Of a stretch of DNA of 64,000 nucleotides, positions 44,751 through 53,417 are shown piece after piece (position 1 is the stretch's first letter; every line of letters begins with the position of its first letter). Under the pieces are notes generated by a model. It was not told the origin of the DNA. It ran no database searches and saw only the letters and a program-made list of their open reading frames with translations. The translations under genes were made by a program, and so were the position numbers. This DNA is from Martelella mediterranea (GTDB lineage Bacteria > Pseudomonadota > Alphaproteobacteria > Rhizobiales > Rhizobiaceae), in contig NZ_JAINWJ010000010.1 of assembly GCF_021021415.1 (NCBI RefSeq), positions 62,001 through 126,000 on the forward strand, given 5' to 3'.

Positions 44751-46406
44751 ATGAACTCGACCATCCAGCTCATCGATCTTCTCGGCGCAGGCGCGCTGGT
44801 TCTGTGGGCACTCCGCATGATCAAGTCGGGCATCCTGTCGGGCTTCGGCGCCTCGCTCCGGCAGGGCATCGCGAAGGGCACCGGCAACAGGGTTTTCGCG
44901 GCGATCTCCGGCATGCTCGTCACCATCGCGGTGCAATCCTCGACCGCGACCGCGGTGATTGCCGGCTCCTTCGTGTCACGCAACATCATTGCGCCCCGCA
45001 TGGCGCAGGCGGTGCTATTGGGCGCCAATCTCGGCACCGCGCTCACCGCCGCGATCCTGGTGCGCGATCTGCACTGGCTGGCCCCGGCGCTCATTCTCTG
45101 CGGCGTCGTGACCCATGGCCGCAGCCGGCTGGCGCGCGGGCGCGGCATCGGCAAGGCGTTGATCGGCCTCGGCCTGATGCTGCTGGCGCTGGAACTGCTC
45201 GGCGCCGCGACGGAACCGCTGCGCGAGGCGGAGGTGACCGGCGCGATCCTGTCCGCGCTCGATCAGGGGCTGATCTTCGGCCTGTTGCTTGCCGCCGTGC
45301 TCGCCTTCGCCTCGTCCTCCAGCCTTGCCGTCGTGCTGTTCATTTCGATGCTCGCCCAGAGCGGCGCGGTCACGCCCGCGCTGGTGCTGGTGCTGGTGGC
45401 AGGCGCCAATCTCGGCGGCGCGGTGCCGCCGTGCCTCGCGGTTGCCGGCGATGGACCCAAGGCGCGCCGGCTTGTGCGCGGCAATCTGGCGGTGCGCGGC
45501 ATCGGCGCGCTGCTGGTGCTGGCGACCGCCGGCATTGCCGGACCATATCTCGCCAACCTGATGCCGCCGGACGCCCGGCTTGCCATTGCCACGCATCTGG
45601 CCTTCAACGCCATTCTTCTGGCGCTGTTCCTGCCGCTGCTCGGCCCGCTCGACCGCCTCTGCCACCTGCTATGGCCCGATCCCGCCACGGAGCGGGGCGA
45701 GATCTCCTATCTGGATGACGCGGCGCTTGAAACCCCTGCTCTCGCCCTCGGCGGCGCGGCACGCGAAGTGCTGCGCATCGGGGACAAGGTGGCGCTGATG
45801 ATGGAGCTGAACCTGCGCTCGCTGCTGGTGGACGACCCTGATGCCGGGCGCGACATCTCCAAGCTCGACGACCGGGTCGACGCCGCGCTCACCGACCTGA
45901 AGCTCTATTTCGCCCGCCTCGGCCGCACCGAGCTCAGCAAGGACGAGAACGCCCGCATGCGCGAAATCCTGTCCTACGCCATCAATCTGGAGCATATCGG
46001 CGATATCATCGACCGGGACCTTTCGGAAATGGCGCGCAAGAAGACCGACCGGCAGGTGAAATTCTCCACCGCCGGCGAGGAGGAGATCGGCGAGCTCTAC
46101 CGCCAGACGCTGCTGAACCTCGAACTGGCGCAATCGGTGTTTCTCAGCCGCGACGTGAACCTCGCCCGCCGCCTGACCGCCGAAAAGGTGCATGTCCGCC
46201 AGATCGAGGAACGCTCGCAGAAGAAACATATCGAGCGCCTGCAGGATGGACGGCCGGAAACGCTCGGCTCCTCCACGCTCCATCTCGACATCCTGCGCGA
46301 CCTGAAACGCATCAATGCCCACATCGCGGCCGTGTCCTATCCCATCCTGTCCGAAGCCGGTGAATTGTCGGCCAGCCGCGTGACCTCGCTGCAGGATGCG
46401 AGCTAA
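44751..46406 (+). CDS. Na/Pi cotransporter family protein with PhoU-like domain
   Basis: A 551-residue membrane protein of the PNaS family. Two inverted repeats carry the QSS-type motifs (VQSSTATAVIAGSFV and FASSSSLAVVLFISML). A cytosolic C-terminal PhoU-like helical domain follows from about 340 (LRIGDKVALMMELNLRSLLVDD to LKRINAHIAAVSYPILSEAGELS). Bacterial members with PhoU domains can export phosphate. Next to a phosphoester-degrading operon this suggests disposal of surplus phosphate. ATG 44751 follows GGGGAGG. The stop codon lies inside the CTAA target site of the IS701-type element that follows. Confidence 0.88.
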   Translation: MNSTIQLIDLLGAGALVLWALRMIKSGILSGFGASLRQGIAKGTGNRVFAAISGMLVTIAVQSSTATAVIAGSFVSRNIIAPRMAQAVLLGANLGTALTAAILVRDLHWLAPALILCGVVTHGRSRLARGRGIGKALIGLGLMLLALELLGAATEPLREAEVTGAILSALDQGLIFGLLLAAVLAFASSSSLAVVLFISMLAQSGAVTPALVLVLVAGANLGGAVPPCLAVAGDGPKARRLVRGNLAVRGIGALLVLATAGIAGPYLANLMPPDARLAIATHLAFNAILLALFLPLLGPLDRLCHLLWPDPATERGEISYLDDAALETPALALGGAAREVLRIGDKVALMMELNLRSLLVDDPDAGRDISKLDDRVDAALTDLKLYFARLGRTELSKDENARMREILSYAINLEHIGDIIDRDLSEMARKKTDRQVKFSTAGEEEIGELYRQTLLNLELAQSVFLSRDVNLARRLTAEKVHVRQIEERSQKKHIERLQDGRPETLGSSTLHLDILRDLKRINAHIAAVSYPILSEAGELSASRVTSLQDAS

Positions 46407-47047
46407 CACTACTTTGGCAGAAATATATTTTTTGGAATCCCCGTGACGCTGATTGCGTGATTCATGGGGAGCCAGCTTTGACGGAGGCTGGCGATGGACG
46501 AGGACTGGCATGCGGATCTTGAGCGGTGGCTGGCGCCGTAACTGGAGGATCTGGGCAACAAAACGCGTCGTCGGATGTGCCCGGCCTATATCGCAGGCCT
46601 GATCGGGCCAGGTGATCGCAAGAGCATCCAGCCCATGGAGGCTCGCTCGGACGCGATACCCGATGACCGGCTGCATCATTTCATCGGGGCGGGCCTGTGG
46701 GACAGTCGCCCGCTGGAAGCAAACTTGTGGAAGCTCGCTGGCGCGATCAAGGCGCGCTGGATTTGCGAACAGGCCCATCAGCAACTCAAGGAAGACCTTG
46801 AACTCGATCACTTCGAGCGGCGATTCTGGACTGGATTTTACCGCCATGCCTTGATGTCGACGATGGCCTACGCCTTCCTGCAATCCCGAAGGCTTGCTCA
46901 GGCGGGCGGAAAAGGAGACTTCGGCCCTCCTCCTCAACACAACCTGCCAGCAGCGCGCCACGCGATCCTTGCCCGCCTGGCGCGCTCACCGACGGGACAT
47001 TGCCCTCACTGTCGATGCAGGCTCACCAAACTTCTGCCAAAGGAGTG
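46407..47047 (+). mobile_element. IS701-family deletion derivative (641 bp) with intact ends
   Basis: Terminal inverted repeats CACTACTTTGGCAGAA (46407-46422) and its complement at 47032-47047 match at 15 of 16 positions. Both sides carry CTAA (46403-46406 and 47048-47051), a 4-bp duplication of the YTAR type expected for IS701. Inside is a broken transposase. A full element of this family is about 1.4 kb, so more than half has been deleted while both ends remain, giving a MITE-like structure. Confidence 0.8.
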
Positions 47048-47051
47048 CTAA
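46494..47051 (+). pseudogene. IS701-family transposase, nonsense mutation plus internal deletion
   Basis: The frame opens at 46494 with MDEDWHADLERWLAP, hits TAA at 46539-46541 where the family continues, then reads on in the same frame as LEDLGNKTRRRMCPAYIAGLIGPGDRKSIQPM. After LHHFIGAGLWDSRPLEANL it jumps directly to the C-terminal IKARWICEQAHQQLKEDLELDHF. The DDE core of roughly 250 residues is missing. The C-terminal Cys pair region CPHC is kept, and the frame closes on the TAA of the target duplication. It cannot encode an active transposase. Confidence 0.8.
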
Positions 47052-47332
47052 GCCAGAAAGCGGTCCTCAGGCCCGAAAAGAGAATGCCTCGCTGACAGGG
47101 GGCGTTCGCCTGCATTCATGGCGCGGCCCGTAATGTCCACGCAATTCTTCCGTTCCATCGTTGCTCGCGAACCACCCGCCGCAGCCCGCGGCGGCGTCAA
47201 AAAGAGAGCAAACTTTATGAGAACCGACAATCGCACATCATGGGCAGGAGGCCGGTCGGCTTCGCCGATAGCCAAGAACCTCGCGCTCATCTCAATCGCA
47301 CCTTCCGCTACCCGTTACCGGAGGCTGTCCTC
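47052..47332. other. Intergenic region without recognised gene
   Basis: 281 bases between the IS derivative and the crotonase gene. No supported reading frame; GGAGG of the crotonase ribosome site lies at its right end. Confidence 0.5.
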
Positions 47333-48181
47333 ATGACCTGGGATCCGAGCGCGGAATGGAAGGGCTATGCCGCACCAACATCGTTCGATGACTACGCGAA
47401 GCGTTATGAGAGTTTTTTCAGGATGCGGCGCGAGGGCGGCATCATCGAGCTACGCATGCACACCGACGACGGCCCCTACAAACATACCCATGCCGCCCAC
47501 AACGCATGGGCCCGCGTCTGGCAGGATGTCGGCAATGATCCCGAGAACCAGGTGCTGATCCTGACCGGCACAGGGGACAAGTGGATGATGGGCGATCCGA
47601 AAGGGCTCAATCCGAAACCGGCGGCGGAGCTGGACCCGGACCATATCTTCCAGCGGATGATGGACGGGTGGAAGCACATCGAAAGCTTCATCTACGGCAT
47701 CGACATGCCCACCATTGCAGCCGTCAACGGTCCCGGCGTCCATACGGAATTCGCGCTTTTGTCCGACGTCACTTTTTCAGCGCCGGACGCGGATTTCATG
47801 GACCCCCACTTCTGGCTGGGAAGCCCTCCGGGCGACGGGCAAGGCATGGCGCTGCAAGCCCTGATGGGCCCAAAACGCGCCGCCTACTATATCTACGCGG
47901 CCAAGTCCATTCCCGCGCCAATGGCCCTCGAACGCGGTCTCGTCAACGAGATTTTTCCGCGTGAAGAGCTTCTCGATAGGGCCTGGGATCTGGCCCGCTA
48001 CATGATGAAAAGACCGCGCTACACGCGCTGGGCGACCCACAACATCCTGTCGCGACACTGGAAGAAGGCGATCTCCGAAGATTTCGGCTTCCACATGGCG
48101 CACCAGATGCTGGCAAATGTGGCGAGCAAATCGGTTGTACCGGACCCGGCGCTGCTGGCCGATCCCCGCAACCCCTTTTAA
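47333..48181 (+). CDS. Crotonase-superfamily protein, 6-oxocamphor hydrolase-like
   Basis: A 282-residue protein of the enoyl-CoA hydratase/isomerase fold. The run FDDYAKRYESFFRMRREGGIIELRMHTDDG, VLILTGTGDKWM, TIAAVNGPGVHTEFALLSDVTFSAPDADFMDPHFWLGSPPGDGQG resembles 6-oxocamphor hydrolase, a C-C hydrolase acting on cyclic beta-diketones, more than a CoA-thioester hydratase: His in DPHF and Asp in PPGDG align with its active-site region. ATG 47333 follows GGAGG. It stands alone, with no CoA-pathway neighbours. Function by homology recalled from memory; a generic enoyl-CoA hydratase remains possible. Confidence 0.7.
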   Translation: MTWDPSAEWKGYAAPTSFDDYAKRYESFFRMRREGGIIELRMHTDDGPYKHTHAAHNAWARVWQDVGNDPENQVLILTGTGDKWMMGDPKGLNPKPAAELDPDHIFQRMMDGWKHIESFIYGIDMPTIAAVNGPGVHTEFALLSDVTFSAPDADFMDPHFWLGSPPGDGQGMALQALMGPKRAAYYIYAAKSIPAPMALERGLVNEIFPREELLDRAWDLARYMMKRPRYTRWATHNILSRHWKKAISEDFGFHMAHQMLANVASKSVVPDPALLADPRNPF

Positions 48182-48197
48182 CCAGACATCGGGTTGT

Positions 48198-48240
48198 CCT
48201 GCCGAGCAGCCGAAGCCGCCCGCTTTGATTGCTCGGCAGG
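48198..48240 (+). terminator. Inverted repeat after crotonase gene
   Basis: Perfect 11-bp arms CCTGCCGAGCA / TGCTCGGCAGG with a 21-base loop, 16 bases past the stop. No T-tract follows. Confidence 0.5.
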
Positions 48241-48263
48241 GCGCACCTCTTTTCGGAGTGAGC

Positions 48264-48467
48264 ATGATTGACGATCACGTAGGTCCCGTCACCGTGCAAA
48301 GACGCGGACCATTCCCATTGACACGCCGCGCACTGCTCGCTGCCTCATTGGCGACAATTGCCGCCGCCCCGGTCTCGAAAGCCTTTGGCGGTAGCGCGCG
48401 GCCCTTGGCGGAGCAGACCGACCCCGAATGCGCCTACCCGTATGCCTATGTCTATGTCCTGGAGTAG
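48264..48467 (+). CDS. 67-residue ORF with Tat-type signal and aromatic tail
   Basis: A small ORF after GGAG. Its product has LTRRALLAASLATIAAAPVSKAFGG, a twin-arginine signal-like region, and a short tail ending CAYPYAYVYVLE. There is no room for a folded exported domain, so it is either the truncated start of a Tat-exported enzyme, a real small exported peptide, or debris. It lies among degenerate sequences, which favours truncation. No domain was recognised. Confidence 0.4.
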   Translation: MIDDHVGPVTVQRRGPFPLTRRALLAASLATIAAAPVSKAFGGSARPLAEQTDPECAYPYAYVYVLE

Positions 48468-48748
48468 CCGGGAATGAGCATCATCGGTCCCTGCCGATCC
48501 CAGGTGCGCGGAATGGCACGAGACATCCAATGGAATGCAACTTTTCCGCTCGCAGGGGGCGGATGGGGCTTCCTGACCAGCATTTGGCCAGACAACCGCA
48601 GAGGAAATCAGGTGCATCGGCTTATCACTCGATGCAGACCGTCGGCGCGTTGCCGGATGCATGAGCAGCTCATCCGCATCGTAACGCATTCCACCGCCTG
48701 CTGGCTTTCGCCCAAGCTGCTGACCTCGCAAGGGCGCGGGGTCGCCAA
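48468..48748. other. Gene-poor stretch before ABC ATPase relic
   Basis: 281 bases. An open frame from 48474 has no recognisable similarity and runs into the ABC ATPase relic out of its frame, so it is probably not a gene. Confidence 0.45.
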
Positions 48749-48985
48749 GTCCTGGATCTGGCAGGCAACACGAGCGCCGCTCTCACCGGGGTGGAATCTT
48801 CTCCCTCGGGATGAACCAACGGCTCGGGATTGCGACTGCTTTGCTTGGCGGTTCGCGCATTCTCGCCCTTGAGGGAACCGCTCGACGGGCTTGCCCCGGA
48901 AGGAATCCGCTGGATGCGGGCCTTGTTTCGAACTCTGGTGAATGACGGACGTACCAGCCTGTTTTCGAGCCACCTGATGTCCGGG
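48749..48985 (+). pseudogene. Relic of an ABC-2 type transporter ATPase
   Basis: Two pieces in different frames join into one ATPase fragment. First FSLGMNQRLGIATALLGGSRILAL (signature motif and start of Walker B), then in another frame EPLDGLAPEGIRWMRALFRTLVNDGRTSLFSSHLMS (D-loop and switch-His region of BcrA-like ATPases). The Walker A half is missing, and a small indel sits at the Walker B Asp-Glu. It cannot make a working protein. Confidence 0.7.
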
Positions 48986-49387
48986 TCCGATCCGCCACCC
49001 CGGCGATCTCGTATCGACTGAGTCTATTGATTTCGCCGATTTTGGCTGTCGCGGCTTGGCTGCGGTTGCCGCACCGCTTGCATGTGGTATCGAAGTTGGT
49101 AATGCCGATTCATGGTGCTATGAAGGATTGCAGATAGCACGCTGCTTGATAGAGCGCGGTAACGGAGACCCGATGAAGCCGTCTGAGATCATCAATCCTA
49201 AGCCACGCCTGAGCATAGCATACCTTCTGGTTTCTCGCATTGCTCGACAGTGTACGATCCACGCCGGGCGGCTGGAAGAGATTTTTCTTGCCCCTTTGCC
49301 GCTGGTCTGCCGTTTGAGGCGTTCCAGGATGCAGCTCGCCGAGGAAATCCGCGCCGAGGTGATTGCTGCGGCGAGCCGGGGCTGAGA
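48986..49387. other. Intergenic region without supported gene
   Basis: 402 bases between the ATPase relic and the UTRA regulator. Open frames exist (for example 49056-49385) but show no family resemblance, odd composition and no ribosome site. Likely decayed DNA plus the regulator's promoter. Confidence 0.5.
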
Positions 49388-50119
49388 ATGGGCGAGGATA
49401 GTCGTCCGCTGGCGCTGCATGCCCGTATCGAGCGGGAGGTGGAGGATCGCATTCTCTCCGGCGAGTGGCCGCCCGGCACCCGTATCCCGTTCGAGCATGA
49501 ACTGACGGCGCATTACGGCTGCTCGCGCATGACGGTCAACAAGGCGCTGTCGCAGCTCGTGAAAAAGGGCCTGATCGAGCGCCGGCGCAAATCGGGCTCC
49601 TATGTGCGTCAGCCGGAAGTGCTCTCCGCCGTCATGGAGATCCACCAGCTCGAGCGCGAGGTGCGCGCACTTGGCCTTGCCTATGCCTTTCGGCTGATCG
49701 AGGCCACGGAGCGCAGCGCCGGCGAGGCCGATCGCAAGCGGCTCCTGCTGTCCGCTCCGGCGGCGGTGATGCATATACGCGGCATCCACAGCGCCGGCAG
49801 CCGCCCCTTCTGCCTGGAAGATCGGCTGATCAGCCTTGCGGAAGTGCCGCAGGCGCGGGAGGCGGATTTTTCGAAGTATCCGCCAGGCTCCTGGCTCCTG
49901 GAACAGGTGCCGTGGAGCGCCGCCGAACATCGCATCAACGCCGTCGCCGCGGGGCGCGCCGAGGCCGAGCTGCTCGATCTGCGCGAGGGCGCGCCCTGCC
50001 TGGTGATTGCCCGGCGGACATGGAATGCCAGCGGGTCGATCACCCAGGTCAATCTTACCTATCCCGGCGATATGCACACGCTCGTCGCCGAGTTTTCGCC
50101 GTCGGGCCGGGCGGGGTAA
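49388..50119 (+). CDS. GntR family regulator, HutC/UTRA subgroup
   Basis: A 243-residue regulator. The winged helix (about 8-75) reads LHARIEREVEDRILSGEWPPGTRIPFEHELTAHYGCSRMTVNKALSQLVKKGLIERRRKSGSYV. A UTRA ligand domain follows, ending VIARRTWNASGSITQVNLTYPGDMHTLVAEFSP, closest in feel to HutC, the histidine-utilisation repressor. No hut genes are in the window, so the target is unclear. ATG 49388 gives the standard N-terminus. Convergent with gpmA, 28 bases apart. Confidence 0.85.
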   Translation: MGEDSRPLALHARIEREVEDRILSGEWPPGTRIPFEHELTAHYGCSRMTVNKALSQLVKKGLIERRRKSGSYVRQPEVLSAVMEIHQLEREVRALGLAYAFRLIEATERSAGEADRKRLLLSAPAAVMHIRGIHSAGSRPFCLEDRLISLAEVPQAREADFSKYPPGSWLLEQVPWSAAEHRINAVAAGRAEAELLDLREGAPCLVIARRTWNASGSITQVNLTYPGDMHTLVAEFSPSGRAG

Positions 50120-50147
50120 AACCAGTGGGGACAGCGGCGATCGCTTG

Positions 50148-50783
50148 TCAGTGCGCGGCCGACATGTCGCCCAGCACGGTCTTGTCGGCGACCGTGGAAT
50201 CCGGGTTGAGCGTGTAGACGATGGGAACACCGGTCGCGAGATTGAGCTTCAGGATCTCCTCCTTGCTCATCCTGTCGAGGATCATGATCAGCGCGCGCAG
50301 CGAATTTCCATGGGCCGCGACCAGCACCTTCTCACCCCTGAGAACGCGCGGCAGGATGTCGGTCAGGTAATAGGGCCAGACCCGCGCGCCGGTGTCCTTC
50401 AGGCTTTCGCCTCCGGGCGGCGGCACGTCATAGGACCGGCGCCAGATATGGACCTGTTCCTCGCCCCACTTCTTGCGGGCGTCATCCTTGTTGAGGCCGG
50501 CGAGATCGCCATAGTCGCGCTCGTTGATCGCCTCGTCCTTGATGGTCTCAAGGTCGGATTGTCCGATCTCGTCGAGAATGATCTGGCAGGTGTTCTGGGC
50601 GCGGATGAGGTTCGAGGTGAAGGCGATGTCGAACTTGATCCCGGTTTCGGCCAGCGCCTTGGCGCCGGCAAGGGCCTCGGCTCTGCCCTGATCGGTGAGA
50701 TCAGGGTCCTTCCAGCCGGTGAAAAGGTTCTTCAGGTTCCATTCGCTTTGGCCGTGACGGACCAGAACCAGCGTTCCGCTCAT
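50148..50783 (-). CDS. gpmA: 2,3-bisphosphoglycerate-dependent phosphoglycerate mutase
   Basis: A 211-residue glycolytic enzyme that interconverts 3- and 2-phosphoglycerate through a phosphohistidine. Catalytic His10 lies in [12 protein letters not shown]; further motifs are [13 protein letters not shown] and the second His in [12 protein letters not shown]. The length matches the short alphaproteobacterial form. It follows dapB by 19 bases on the same strand, a synteny common in rhizobia. Confidence 0.97.
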   Translation of the reverse strand: MSGTLVLVRHGQSEWNLKNLFTGWKDPDLTDQGRAEALAGAKALAETGIKFDIAFTSNLIRAQNTCQIILDEIGQSDLETIKDEAINERDYGDLAGLNKDDARKKWGEEQVHIWRRSYDVPPPGGESLKDTGARVWPYYLTDILPRVLRGEKVLVAAHGNSLRALIMILDRMSKEEILKLNLATGVPIVYTLNPDSTVADKTVLGDMSAAH

Positions 50784-50802
50784 TTAATCAGTTCCTTCGT
50801 TG

Positions 50803-51624
50803 CTATTTGGAAAGCCCGAGCACATCGAGCATGGAATAAAGTCCGGGTTTCTGGTCGCGCGCCCAAAGTGCTGCCGCGACCGCGCCGCGGGCGAAGATGC
50901 TGCGGTCGGTGGCCTTGTGCGACAGGCTCACGGTTTCACCCTCGCCGGCAAGAAGCACGGAATGTTCGCCGACCACCGAGCCGCCGCGCAGCGTGGCAAA
51001 GCCGATCGTGCCTTCCTCGCGCGCGCCGGTATGGCCGTCGCGCACCTTCACCGCCTTGTCCTTCAGCGAGACGCCGCGCCCTTCGGCGGCGGCCTCGCCC
51101 AGAAGAAGGGCGGTGCCGGATGGCGCGTCGACCTTGTGGCGATGGTGCATTTCCAGCACCTCGATATCCCAGCCCCTGGCCGACAATGCCGCAGCCGCCT
51201 CTTTCACCAGAACCCCGAGAAGATTGACGCCGAGGCTCATATTGCCGGATTTGACGATCCGGGCGTGGCGGCTTGCAGCCTTCACTTTTGCCTCATCCTC
51301 CTCCGACATGCCGGTGGTGCCGATAATGTGGACGATGCGCGCCTGGGCGGCCAGTTCCGCATATTCGACGGAGGCGGCGGGTACTGTGAAATCAAGCACG
51401 CCATCGGCATCGACAAAGGCCTTCAGCGGATCGTCGGTGATCGCCACGCCAAGCTCGCCGACGCCGGCAAGAACGCCGGCATCCTTGCCAAGCGCCGGAC
51501 TGTCGGGCCGGTCGATCGCGGCGTGCAGCACGGCGCCTTCGGTTTCGCAGATGACGCGGATGAGGGTCTGACCCATCCGTCCGCTGGCGCCCACGACGAC
51601 AAGCTTCATTGCCGGAGAATTCAT
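50803..51624 (-). CDS. dapB: 4-hydroxy-tetrahydrodipicolinate reductase
   Basis: A 273-residue enzyme of lysine and diaminopimelate synthesis. Nucleotide-binding [14 protein letters not shown] at the N-terminus, [14 protein letters not shown], and the catalytic signature [16 protein letters not shown] are all present. Start at 51624 (MNSPAMKL) follows AGGAAG; a second ATG at 51609 is possible. Upstream of gpmA in a two-gene operon. Confidence 0.97.
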   Translation of the reverse strand: MNSPAMKLVVVGASGRMGQTLIRVICETEGAVLHAAIDRPDSPALGKDAGVLAGVGELGVAITDDPLKAFVDADGVLDFTVPAASVEYAELAAQARIVHIIGTTGMSEEDEAKVKAASRHARIVKSGNMSLGVNLLGVLVKEAAAALSARGWDIEVLEMHHRHKVDAPSGTALLLGEAAAEGRGVSLKDKAVKVRDGHTGAREEGTIGFATLRGGSVVGEHSVLLAGEGETVSLSHKATDRSIFARGAVAAALWARDQKPGLYSMLDVLGLSK

Positions 51625-51691
51625 ATGTCTTCCTGGTATTTTCGATTTACGGCGACCCCGCCGCAGGTGAATGCGGCGGGGCAGGCAGACC

Positions 51692-52561
51692 TTATTGCAA
51701 GCGCTCCAGGAAGGAAAGATCGGCATCGGCGAAATCCGTCGAACGCGAGACCGCTTCCCATTCGGCATCGACCTTCAGGCGGTTCTCCTCGGTGCTTGTG
51801 ACCAGTTCGAAGGCATCGCTGCCAAGCAGGAGATGTGCCGGCAGGTCGGCGCGGTTGGAAAGGTCGACAAGGACGGCCGCGATCTTGTCCGGATCGCCGA
51901 CCTCGTTGCCGGCCACGGCCTGCAGCATCTCCTCCAGGTTTTGCATGCCCGGCGCGTAATCCTCCATCAGTTCGGGCGTGCTGCTGCCTGCAATTTGGGC
52001 CCATTCGGTGCGCATGCCGCCCGGTTCGATGGCAACGCAGTTTATGCCGAATTCACGCACTTCGCTCGCAACCGCTTCGGAAAAGCCGCTGACGGCCCAT
52101 TTGGAGGCATGATAGGCCACCATTCCGGGAATCGTCAGACGGCCGCCCATCGAGGAAATGTTGAAGATGTGACCGGCGCGCTGGCGGCGCATCAGCGGCA
52201 GCGCGGCGCGCATCAGGTAGACGACGCCGAAGAAATTGGTTTCGATCTGGGCGCGGAAAATGCCGGGGTCGGCCTGTTCGAACGGGGCGAAGTGGCCGAA
52301 GCCGGCATTGTTGACCAGCACGTCGAGGCGACCGAAGCTTTCGATCGCGAAATCGACGGCGGCCCGGGCCTGCGTCTCATCCGAGACGTCGAGCTGGAAG
52401 GGTTTTACACGATCGCCGAATGCTTCCACCAGCGGCTGGAGCTGTTCGGGCCTTCGGGCGGTAGCGACGACATTATGACCGGCTTCGAGAGCCGCGCGCG
52501 CGATATTGAGGCCGAGCCCGTGGGCGCTGCCGGTGATGAGCCAGGTCTTGTTGGATGTCAC
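51692..52561 (-). CDS. Short-chain dehydrogenase/reductase (classical SDR)
   Basis: A 289-residue NAD(P)-dependent oxidoreductase. Cofactor motif [12 protein letters not shown], catalytic SS...YHASK (Tyr-x-x-x-Lys) and EPGGMRTEW. The start is GTG 52561, with GGAGA at seven bases. An operator-like TTGAGTGAGTAGGCACTCAA lies 20 bases upstream and recurs before the TetR gene, so TetR very likely represses this gene. Substrate unknown. Confidence 0.9.
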   Translation of the reverse strand: MTSNKTWLITGSAHGLGLNIARAALEAGHNVVATARRPEQLQPLVEAFGDRVKPFQLDVSDETQARAAVDFAIESFGRLDVLVNNAGFGHFAPFEQADPGIFRAQIETNFFGVVYLMRAALPLMRRQRAGHIFNISSMGGRLTIPGMVAYHASKWAVSGFSEAVASEVREFGINCVAIEPGGMRTEWAQIAGSSTPELMEDYAPGMQNLEEMLQAVAGNEVGDPDKIAAVLVDLSNRADLPAHLLLGSDAFELVTSTEENRLKVDAEWEAVSRSTDFADADLSFLERLQ

Positions 52562-52580
52562 AGTCGTTCTCCATAATTTA

Positions 52581-52600
52581 TTGAGTGAGTAGGCACTCAA
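52581..52600. promoter_or_regulatory. TetR operator before SDR gene
   Basis: TTGAGTGAGTAGGCACTCAA has 7-bp inverted arms TTGAGTG / CACTCAA. The last 17 bases recur at 53330-53346 before the TetR gene. Confidence 0.75.
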
Positions 52601-52703
52601 TTTTTTGAATAAAACAGGCGATCATAATGCCTGCGGTGGGACCGGTGTTCGACACCGGAATAGGGTTGAAGTCCTTGTTTGCCGGAGGGCGGTTGATTCT
52701 TCC

Positions 52704-53312
52704 TCAAGCCGGCCGCATCGAAACCTCGGCTTGGTCAGTTTTTCCTGCGGCAATGCCGTTCCAGAACAGTTCGAACCCGAGCTCGGTATAGTGCCGTTCG
52801 CGGCTCGGTTCGGCGGCGATGCATTCGAATGTCACTTCGGCCAGCGCATTCAGGACAAGGGCGGCATAATCGACGGTCACGCCCTTATGCGCATGGTTGC
52901 GGAGCGCCTTCGCCAGGGCCGTATGGACATCGCCGAACAGCGCGTCCATCTGCTGGCGTCCGGCGTCGGTCAGAAACTCCGATGCTTTGAGGCGTTTTAT
53001 GGCGCGCCATTTCGCCGAGTGAGTGGCGCCGAAGGCGATCATCCGCTCCCATGCATGGCGGATATCCTCGCGTCCGCCATCGCCGGGCATGGCATCGACC
53101 TTAAATGCCGCCGCAAGTTGCTGCTCCAGCTCACTGAGCAGTGCGGCCATAAGCGCGGCCTTGGTTTCGAAGTAGACGAACACGGTGCCTTCGGCGACGC
53201 CCGCAGCCTTGGCAATCCGGGCGGTGGACACGCCGGTGCCGGTCTCGGCAACCAGCTTTTCGGCGGCTGCGAGGATCGCCTTGCGTTTTTCTTCACTGAT
53301 GGGGCGTGCCAT
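52704..53312 (-). CDS. TetR family transcriptional regulator
   Basis: A 202-residue repressor. N-terminal HTH: KRKAILAAAEKLVAETGTGVSTARIAKAAGVAEGTVFVYFETKAALMAALL. The C-terminal helical ligand domain is unassigned. ATG 53312 gives the standard MARPISEEKR start. A copy of the SDR-gene operator lies 15 bases upstream, indicating autoregulation and joint control of the SDR gene downstream on the same strand. Confidence 0.92.
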   Translation of the reverse strand: MARPISEEKRKAILAAAEKLVAETGTGVSTARIAKAAGVAEGTVFVYFETKAALMAALLSELEQQLAAAFKVDAMPGDGGREDIRHAWERMIAFGATHSAKWRAIKRLKASEFLTDAGRQQMDALFGDVHTALAKALRNHAHKGVTVDYAALVLNALAEVTFECIAAEPSRERHYTELGFELFWNGIAAGKTDQAEVSMRPA

Positions 53313-53326
53313 GTCGCTCGTCAATA

Positions 53327-53346
53327 ATAAGTGAGTAGGCACTCAA
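53327..53346. promoter_or_regulatory. TetR operator before its own gene
   Basis: ATAAGTGAGTAGGCACTCAA matches the SDR-promoter operator at its last 17 positions and partly retains the inverted arms. Confidence 0.7.
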
Positions 53347-53417
53347 TATAGCGAGCCGCCGCCGCCGTGCAAGGGGCAGCCCTGAGAATTCAGCCGTGTG
53401 GCGAGGTCGCCATGCGG

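Noticed and set aside
48474-48872. 132-codon open frame as a possible gene
   Set aside because: No similarity, no clear ribosome site, and it overlaps the ABC ATPase relic in a different frame.
49056-49385. 109-codon open frame before the UTRA regulator
   Set aside because: No recognisable domain, odd composition and ends at the regulator start; treated as non-coding.
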